A stretch of DNA of 64,000 bases from Flaveria trinervia (Eukaryota > Streptophyta > Magnoliopsida > Asterales > Asteraceae), in contig CM046443.1 of the NCBI GenBank assembly GCA_025506515.1, positions 40,594,331-40,658,330 on the forward strand, written 5' to 3'. Positions within the stretch are counted from its first letter, which is position 1, and each line of letters starts with the position of its first letter. Below the pieces are notes generated by a model that worked only from the letters and a program-made list of their open reading frames with translations, was not told where the DNA came from and made no database searches. Shown here one piece after another: positions 56,530-64,000 of this stretch. The translations under genes and the position numbers were made by a program.

Positions 56530-59500
56530 TTAATCTCTTGTTTTCTGCATAACCTCCTTGTATTTCTTGTACTTCTCCTCTTTTGTGACTCCCGTGTGAA
56601 TCTTAAACGCGAAGTAGAGTCGTATAACGTTTTGGAACTGGAGGGCTTGTACAATATCTTGCGTATCATAGAACAGTGGCCACTTGTATAGCGTATAGAC
56701 ATCACTTTCCGACAAGTTTGTAAGCCACATCAGGTCGAATACCCTGATAGTATCCATTTGTCCCTCTTCGCTTAAGACTATGACCGCTTCAGCTGTTCTC
56801 CAATCGTAGTACCACCACTTAAAGTGTGGAGTGAAATCCTGTGGCATTTCCCTGAGTGGGATTCTTGACATTGTGCGTGGAGGATTCCACTTTAACACTA
56901 TCTTAGGCTTGCCAGTAATGGCATCAACCTCAGACCTTCTGATATACCTAGTAGGCTGTTGGGGTCTGAAGTTAACCCATCTAGTGTGGTACTCCTTCTT
57001 TAGGGCAGCCTCAAACCAGCCTGACATCTTCCTCGAGTCAGCATACAAAAGCTTTAGTTTGGCCAGCTGGTTGAGCTCAAAACCTGGTAGAGTCTTTAGA
57101 TCATGTGGAAATCTGAAGTACTCTATGCCCTGTTCTCTCTTAACTGCATACGCATTGAGATCTTCAAAATACGCCCATGCTATGATCCTTCCTGACACCT
57201 TGTGATGTTTCTTGACTCTATAGAGTTTGGTGTAGGAATCCTTCTTTGGTGTAGTACGTTGGGCTCTAACTTCTTCAAAACATGCAGCCCACTCAGCCTT
57301 CCGAATATCGACATCATCATTTGAGGCTTGGGTTGTGCCTACTCCTTTCTCTGTTTCTTGCTCCATATTGTTCAACACCTCAATAGTATCGCTGACAAGG
57401 GATTCACCTTGATTGGGGACCACATTACCCTCATTGTCAGCGTACTGAGGGTAATCCTCAGCAGTGACATCTTTGATCTCTACATCATCAACATCGTTGA
57501 GCTCTTCGTCACTAGTCGAATCGCATGTCAGAGCATCTTTTACTATCTCATCTGGATTTAGCTTGAAAAGCTCTACGAGTTGCTCATTTGATAGGTCATG
57601 AATTATTTCCCCTTCTTCAGTGGTATAATTCACTGACCTCCTGACAATCCCTTGCAGATCAAGAATCATTGTTAGCTGAGACTTGACCTGCTGAAGGGGA
57701 GCAACATCAAACTCATCTCTTTGGTAATTTGGATCTGTTTGATTTAAACATTCCACACATAAATCATTAGTAATCAATCAAACAGAAATGCATTAAAGTA
57801 ATATAAACATTAAATACATTGTGTTCAATACAGGATTCAAATACAAAAGAAAATAAATACACAAACATCTAGTCTTTACTTTTATCTTGTATCATTGTTT
57901 CATCACTTGGAGGAGCAAAGGTAGAAGCTGATTGATCTTGTCTGTTCTTTGTCCTTTCCTCTTGACCTGTAGCAGAGGCTGATGCAGGTGCATCCCATCC
58001 TTCTGCTTCATCATCATCATCCTTCTCCTCTATCCTATCTCCTTCGTTTCGTCATTCTCCTCAGTATCACTCTCAACATCCTCATCATCATCTTCATCAT
58101 CATCATCTCTGTCCCCTTCATTGATCTTCAATGGCTCCTCCTTAGATCCTTTCAGTTTTAAAAGGATAGTCTTCTTTGCCTTCTCCAACTCCTCTATTTT
58201 CTTGCTTGATGTGACACCATGTGCTAGGAGTTGGGCTATCTCGATGCTCTGAGCAGCCATCTGTTGGGCCTGCTCTTCTATAACTCCAGCCTGCTCTGCA
58301 ATTTGGTGAGATTGTGCAGTAGTCAGGTCAGTAAGCTGGCGGATCTGAGCTGCCTTTTCCTCATCAGCAGCCAGTAAGCGCATCACCATTCTGTTAAGCA
58401 CTGACAACTGTTCCTCTACCCCGATTGGAGGTAGAGGTGATCCATAAGTATGTGAGGGATGGGCTGAGGGTATTGCTTGGTGTGACGTGTGGTGGAGGTG
58501 GCTGTAGTGAAGATAGGTTTGTGAAATGGTGGAGGTGATGTGGGAGTAAAGGATATGGTGGTGGAGGGAATCTGTACTGTGGTGGGAGGTATGGTGGTGA
58601 CTGTGGTTGATGTGGTGGATGTGGTGGCTGTGGTGGATGTGGTGGCTGTGGTGGATGTGGTGGTTGTGGTGGTGAGGAAGGTCACCCGACGCTTCTTCTT
58701 CTTCTGACCATGGGGTTTAGCCATTCTCTTCCTCCTCGTCCCCTTGAGGTGGAAGCTCCCCCTACAACCCTGCCTGTGGACCCCGGTGCATAGCTTGGGT
58801 CAGTATCAGTATCTCCGGAGTCTCTCATGTGTTCACCAACCACCCTTAACCCATGTTTTGTGGGAACAACTTTTCTTCCCACAGTTCGCGTTAGGTGCTC
58901 CTCATCCGATTCATCCTCCTCCTCCGCGCCATGAACAAAATCCTGATGAGATCCAGCTGACTCGGTTACTTCTCCAGCTGGGACGGACACTGGAGGTACA
59001 AAATCAGACACAGTGCCTCTAGGTGGAATAGGCATACCGTCTCCAGCATCCCCACTGTCATCATCATCTGAGTCATGAGTGGGTAGAGCTATCTGTTCCA
59101 CATCAGAGTCACTATCATCGTGGCGCCACTTTCTCTTTGCTGGCATCACGTAGTCATCCCGGGCAAGATGACCAAACAACCTCCTGACAGGAGGTTTCAC
59201 TTGCTTCCCCCAGTACACTTTCATCCTCCCCAGGGTAGTATCATCCATCACCTCCAGGACTACCGCATCCTCCTTTTCCTTCGGCAGGGAGGGAAGCTTC
59301 TGATCTATGATCATCTGCATAACCTCGGGTACATACAGAAGCCTTCCTTCCCTTTCCCCTCGATGTTCTCCACCAGATAGGTGAAGATCATCTTGGAGAA
59401 GCTTAACGGATGGTTCAGCACCAACGCAACGAACGCGTTCTGCATCTGGTCAGACAGCTCATCAAAACTCCCTTTCTGGAAGCTATGCACTTAAGCTGCA

Positions 59501-59912
59501 CATGCGCAAGATATTTAAACTGGGGACAGAGGTTACTCTTGTTGAGTACCCCAGAATTGATGTCCCTAGAGTATTTGGCTCTAAGAAAGAATCCTCTGAC
59601 TGTGAGGGGGTGTAATCGAGTCGGACAATCAGTGTCATCCCCCAACTGTCGTATGATCCTTAGATCCTCCTCTGAAATAGTAATAGTGTCTCCAAATATG
59701 GTACTTCTGATGCAATGAGGCTCAGACGATCTATCAACTGTAGCGCCTTCCCAGAAGGCTTGCTGAATGGATCGATACGGAGTGCAAGGAGTAGATATGG
59801 CATATGCAATCCTCGATCTCAGTAGAAATGTGCTTATGCTAGAGAAATCAACACGTTTCTGGATGTTAAGTCCAGATGAGCACATATATTGTGCTTTGTG
59901 CTCATAATCCAT
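56530..59912 (-). pseudogene. Element F extra ORF (aORF) with one probable intron, nearly intact
   Basis: The preferred start is the ATG at 59912 (MDYEHKAQYMCSSG). The N-terminal domain (SIQQAFWEGATV, IFGDTITISEEDLRIIRQL, LCPQFKYLAHVQLKCI, YPRVMQMIIDQKLPSLP) matches the aORF family of B/C. One or two frameshifts lie at 59415-59320. An acidic segment and a Thr-rich segment (58700-58480) follow, then a coiled coil at 58407-58150 (QIAEQAGVIEEQAQQMAAQ) and an acidic block. The first exon ends at 57880 and a 145-nt intron follows. The second exon, with frame to 56530, holds DEFDVAPLQQVKSQL and the C-terminal domain (IIAWAYFEDLNAYAVKRE). No signal peptide or membrane helix is visible, so an envelope role is not supported. 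Confidence 0.75.
57735..57879 (-). other. Probable spliceosomal intron in element F aORF
   Basis: On the minus strand it has donor GTAAAG at 57879, branch-point-like TACTAAT at 57772-57766, and acceptor ACAG ending at 57735. The unspliced frame hits a TAG a few codons after the donor; removal of 145 nt joins the two long frames in phase. The same arrangement occurs in element E. Confidence 0.68.
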
Positions 59913-60618
59913 CGACTCGCCATCTGTTACACAAAGATAGTAAACATTAGTACCATTGGCTAAGAAAGTCATGAAAACCTTAAGCTTGAAGAAAATCTTT
60001 CTGTCATGCGATTGAGATTGTGCGACTGAGTTCCGTCGTGCGAATGAACAGTGCGAATGGGGTTCAGTCGTGCGATTGATCCCATGCATACCACTGAGTG
60101 TGCGACTGGTCTCATACGTATGTAACCTCATGCGGTTACACTAGTCGTGCGACTGAACTTCATAGGCATGGTTCAGTCGTGCATTTAAGCAGTTTGAGCC
60201 CTTCAGTCGTGCGACTGAAGTTCATCACTCTGTCAATTCGCATGATGTACCTACTGTTCAATTCAAAATCACTTTTTCACCATTTTTGAGTTTTAGACAT
60301 CGTTGTCTGGTTCATTTGACTTGCAATACATTCTTATAACACCTAACATCTTCAATTTCTTTTGTTTGACTCATTTAGTTAGGTTATTTAGTCACAAAAG
60401 TCTCGGTTCTTTTGCGAGTCCAATACACCGATTTTGCATCAAATTGAAAGTTACGGGAGTGATTATTTACCGGAAATTACCTGTAGAGTCGAAGTATATG
60501 GTCAGTAATCATGAAACGGGAGTATTCAGAGATCAAATGAAATTTTGGCAGAGTGGGATTAAGTCGTGCGATTCAGGTTAATTTGAAGGTGGTGAGTCTC
60601 TGCGACCGACTCCCCCTC
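59913..60618 (-). other. Element F aORF leader region with dyad motifs
   Basis: This lies between the TATA box and the aORF start. Motifs such as CAGTCGTGCGACTGA recur at 60005-60240. TGTAACAG just before the ATG-rich start (59930-59920) looks like an acceptor site, so a leader intron is possible but no donor could be fixed. A purine tract GAGGGGGAGT lies at 60619-60610, resembling the PPT. Confidence 0.5.
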
Positions 60619-60626
60619 TATTTATA
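60619..60626 (-). promoter_or_regulatory. Candidate internal promoter of element F extra ORF (TATAAATA)
   Basis: It is the same octamer as in the E and F LTR promoters, on the coding strand, with the dyad array at 60640-60895 immediately upstream. It lies about 700 bases before the proposed aORF start, farther than in A, B and C. Confidence 0.58.
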
Positions 60627-60639
60627 TTAACCCTAGATT

Positions 60640-60895
60640 CAATCGTGCGACTGAGCTCATACGCACCTTTCAGTCGTGCGAGTGGGACTCAGTCGTGCGA
60701 TTGGTTCAGTCGTCCTTCTTCAGTCGTCTGACTGAATCTCAGTCGTGCGACTGACTCACTCATCCGCCCTTAATCATCCGACTGGGCCAATCGTATGGGC
60801 CATTCGGTTGGATAGTCCATATTCATGGTCCATTCGTACGAATGGCTTCCATTCGTATGATTGGACCATATGGATGGTCCATTCGTGCGAATAGG
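60640..60895 (-). repeat. Element F spacer dyad array
   Basis: About fifteen exact or near copies of CAGTCGTGCGACTG and CATTCGTACGAATGG-type units. The same motif is arrayed in the U3 of the E and F LTRs. Element E lost this region by deletion. Confidence 0.75.
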
Positions 60896-60905
60896 TCATA
60901 TTTAT

Positions 60906-61555
60906 TAACTTTTCTGCCAATTTGAATATTTAACTTTTAAAATCCCTTTAATTGCAGAAATTTACATTATGAGCAGTTGATCATCTTAGACATGATCGTT
61001 TTGACTTGAAAACCCTTTTATCACCTCAGTCGTGACTGATTTAAACTTTTAACACATAGTGGTCATCTCAGACATGACCCTGTTAGTGAGTTGATCCCTT
61101 ACTGATTTTGCTGATGTAATCCCGACAACAAACAAACTAAAACGACTGACTAAATTAGAAAATTAAACTAATAATAAAAATTGTTTTTGCTTTTTGTGAG
61201 AGATAAGTCCTAAGATGGAAATCTACTGATTTGGTTCCAGAATAGACAGCTCTAACTTAGATTGACCATACCTGGACCAATTCAATTTGGAATCATACAG
61301 GCAATTCAATCAGTTTGGACTTGTTATCAAAATCTTTGATGCTCAATTCTTGGTGTTCATCCAGAGTCATTAGCAACTTTAGGAAATCATACTGAAACTC
61401 TTAGATTACCACATTGATTCGAACTTTCAAGAATTGCAGCCACAATGATTGTCAATATGTTTGTCCACTTAAATCCATACATAGACTTTTGACCCACACT
61501 GGTGATTGTTTTAGGTTTAATTTTTCAACTAACATTTGTGGATCCCACACTTATA
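60906..61555 (-). other. Element F spacer, nothing recognised
   Basis: A/T-rich, no credible reading frame, no match elsewhere in the window because element E is deleted here. Confidence 0.55.
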
Positions 61556-62525
61556 TGGTAAGCAACATTCTCAGGATCTTTTGAGCGGTCTACGGGTATT
61601 ATTACAAGGAGGAGACTATTCTTAGATCTTTCAAAGAGAAGCCAGTCCTCAGGTCAGTGCCATCGCATAGCAGAGAGGCGGCAAACAACAATGAATTCTA
61701 GAATATCTAGGTTATGTTATCCTCAGGTCAGTGCCATCGCACAGCAGAGAGCACACAACCTATCTCCTTGTGAACAACTTAATTTTATTTGCACCAATGC
61801 ACCAACAACATAAGTCATTAGCTTGATAGCATTTTTATTTCATTTTTTTCGTGCTTTGCTCTATTTATGGTCATCCGCACACATTTGTGGCGTTTACATG
61901 CTCATTACCCCTTATTGGAATATTGTTGATTGTGTTAACCAGTGATAAGATGGGAGCCCACAGTCAGTTGAACACTTAGTTTGATCTTGAGATCACCAGT
62001 CGGTCTAATTATCTTGTGTTGAATCTATTGACATATCAATTGTGGTCTAGCAACCTCTAGGTCTACTCTCATTGTGTTACCTTAGGAGTTAACAGTTTTT
62101 CTATCATCTTCCCTTTTATATTGCTTAGACTACACAGACTTATACTTTGAATTTTTGCACCTTTTCTAAATTAAAATTTTAAAGTCCCTCTTGACTTGTT
62201 CCTGTGTACTATCATATTCCAAAGATTTTGAATCAGTATCACCTATATGATCTACCTTAAATCAGCTTTCCACTCCTTCTCCCTCGTTTTTTTTTGTTTT
62301 TAAATGTTACTTGCTGACTTATTCTCCCCCTAAAATACTAAAATCATAAAGTGGTTTAATTATTTTAGGATTTTAATAACCGGCAAAATAACATGAGTGC
62401 AATTTAAACAGACCAAAATAAAACAAATAAAATAAGAAAGAACAATTTACTAACCTACATCGGACTACACATGATCATCATCAGGAATAACATCACTTTT
62501 CTTTTTACGCCATTGACCTCTAGCA
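61556..62525 (-). other. Element F post-pol conserved non-coding spacer
   Basis: It is conserved with element E 29130-30050 without an open frame. Two ~33-bp direct copies containing CCTCAGGTCAGTGCCA lie at 61647-61679 and 61721-61752. A purine tract TTTAGGGGGAGAA (minus, 62334-62322) is shared with E. Confidence 0.65.
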
Positions 62526-62980
62526 ATATTGAAAACGTGGTTTATCAAAGGCTTTAGTATCGAGGTCAGCGCGTTGAAAATCAGTATTAATTTTTACCAC
62601 ATCAATTAAGTTGTTTTCAAACAATCTCTTATGAAATGAGATTTAATACCGATATGTTTTGTCTTAGGATGTTGGACGGATTTTTAGTTACTGCAATTGC
62701 AGTAGAGTTATCACACAAATAGGAGTAGAGGAGAACTTTAAACCGTAATCCCGCATTTGCTGTTGAATCCAGATGATTTGTGAACAGCAACTTGTAGCAG
62801 CAACATATTCGGCTTCACAGGTTGACAATGCAACCGATGTCTGCTTCTTACACTGCCAAGTAACTAGGCTTCTCCCAAAGAATTGACACCCTGCGGATGT
62901 AGACTTGTAGTTCATCTTGCAGCCTCCGTAATCCAAGTCACTATACGCCGTGAGCTCAAAATCATCATCATGAGGATACC
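62526..62980 (-). pseudogene. pol: Element F RNase H, main part
   Basis: Reading from the solo LTR junction at 62980, the minus strand shows AYSDLDYGGCKMNYKSTS, CQFFGRSLVTWQCKKQ, STCEAEYVAATSCC and IIWIQQQMRDYGLKF, with the RNase H acidic residues present. A frameshift near 62700 leads into the tail (TKHIGIKSHFIRDC) ending near 62526. It is better preserved than in E, where most of it is deleted. Confidence 0.83.
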
Positions 62981-63813
62981 TGACAGGATCAGTGATCACA
63001 AGTTTGATGTATCAGAATATAAAGCAGGGAATACAAACACGAATTAGACAAATTGTAGCAAGCAATCGATATTTGTAAGCATTAAGACCACATACGGTTA
63101 TAGGAGAGAATGTGTATTTCTGATTTCTAGGAATGTTTATAGATGTAGAATATTTCTAATCGAATCAATCATTCATTCCATTCAATTACTCATTTCACTC
63201 GCTGATTACAATAGGTTGTCACTCCTTATATAGAGTGCACAGTCACTGCTGTTGTCACGGAAAGTGACAACTGGCAGATCCAATACAGAAATAACTAATT
63301 CTTACAAAACTACTGAAATGTTCACAACTACTGAGAACATATCAGTAAGTTAAGTACAAAATATAAAACTACTGAAACTACAACGACTGAAGAACAAGCT
63401 CTTCAGTCGTTTTACAAAAATACTGAAACAGAAAATAAACTACTGATATCACAACTACTGAAGAAGTACTCTCAGCAGTTGTGACAAACTACTGAGGCTT
63501 CAGTACTGATCTTCAGACTTTGACCTTCAGGTGTTTCATCAGCTGATGACTTCAGTAGATATCATCAGCTGATGTCTTCAGTCTTGTCTTCAGACTTTGT
63601 ACATCAGTTGTTGATCTTCAGCATGTGAACTCTTCAGCTGTTGTACTTCAGCACTTTGGTTCTTCAGCTGTTAAGGTCTTCAGCACTTGATCTTCAGCTG
63701 TTGAAGTCTTCAGCACTTGTCAAACTACTGATGAGGCTTTCAGCAGTTGTTGTGATACCGTGTGGGACTTAGAGGTTTTCTGATCTTGGCTCATTGGTTC
63801 TTTTGGTCCAACA
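62981..63813 (-). repeat. Solo LTR of family A inside element F
   Basis: It is a full-length match to LTR A in reverse: TGACAGGATCAG at the left edge and GGTCCAACA at the right. It is flanked by perfect 5-bp duplications ATACC (62976-62980 and 63814-63818). TATATAA is recognisable in reverse near 63224, and the 12-bp stem hairpin near 63380-63413. There is no internal element sequence, so it is a solo LTR left by recombination between two LTRs. Confidence 0.93.
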
Positions 63814-64000
63814 ATACCACAACCCAAGTGTGGGTGTACCCTTTAGATAGCAAAAAATCCTTTTGACCCCGATCAGATGATTGACCTTAGGTTTAGCCTG
63901 ATATCTAGAACATAAACATGTAGCATACATGATATCAGGTCTTGAGGTAGTGAGATACATGAGGGAGCCAATCATTCCTCGGTACATCGTGGCATCTACA
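63814..64000 (-). pseudogene. pol: Element F RT-RNase H connection, cut by window end
   Basis: The minus strand reads MYRGMIGSLMYLTTSRPDIM, then GVKRIFCYLKGTPTLGLWY, ending at the solo LTR. The RNase H at 62980 continues the same domain. RT proper lies beyond 64000. Confidence 0.85.

Larger units (their letters stand above)
55776..64000 (-). mobile_element. Element F: SIRE-like copia retrotransposon, 3' part, runs off the window
   Basis: On the minus strand the order from the right is RT/RNase H (split by a solo LTR), conserved spacer, dyad array with TATA, aORF with intron, PPT, 3' LTR. It is homologous to element E but keeps the aORF N-terminus and promoter region that E lost. Gag, protease, integrase and the 5' LTR lie beyond 64000. 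The five bases left of the LTR are TTTTT. Confidence 0.9.

Overview
The window is nuclear DNA of a flowering plant, very probably a eudicot, and consists almost wholly of nested, decaying LTR retrotransposons. No host protein gene, rRNA, tRNA or CRISPR array could be supported. The plant origin rests on Ty1/copia gag-pol elements (CCHC zinc knuckles, DSG protease, HHCC/DDE integrase, YVDD reverse transcriptase, RNase H), PBSs close to TGGTATCAGAGC, polypurine tracts of the AGGGGGAGTT type, and long extra reading frames (aORFs) between pol and the 3' LTR. Gag and RT text such as YVDDIIF..S and MSAMGEL are typical of the SIRE/Maximus (Sirevirus) lineage. Similar elements are common in Asteraceae, but that family assignment is a guess.

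Layout, left to right. Element A (+, 1-12444) lies inside the gag of element B (+, resumes 12445-22760). B in turn lies inside the RNase H of element D (-, 22761-25285). This is a three-level nest with D oldest and A youngest. D is cut at an LTR-like repeat H (25286-25627), followed by an ATT microsatellite. Element E (-, 25807-36497) inserted into that microsatellite, with ATTAT on both sides. Next is a Mutator-like TIR element (36821-50529) with perfect 9-bp target duplications, which has been invaded by element C (+, 38103-50449), a close relative of B and D. After about 1 kb of featureless DNA come an old copia remnant G of another lineage (-, 51552-54343), a second, opposite-facing copy of H (54344-55775), and element F (-, 55776 to beyond the window end), a close relative of E. 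The RNase H of F is split by a solo LTR of family A (62981-63813) with perfect ATACC target duplications.

All gag-pol genes carry frameshifts, stops, deletions or catalytic-residue changes, so these copies look non-autonomous. Element C is the least damaged: its pol catalytic residues are mostly present.

The most interesting signal is shared by the A, B/C and E/F families. Between pol and the aORF each has a spacer with a TATA box. Just upstream of that box is an array of short dyad motifs, and the same motif type is arrayed in the U3 of that family's own LTR. The motif differs by family: TCAGTAGTT/AACTACTGA in A, TTCCGAAG in B/C, CAGTCGTGCGACTG in E/F. This suggests that the aORF has its own promoter with the same regulatory code as the LTR. 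In E and F the aORF also appears to contain a conserved ~150-nt intron whose removal keeps the frame. The B/C and E/F aORFs appear to share N- and C-terminal domains.
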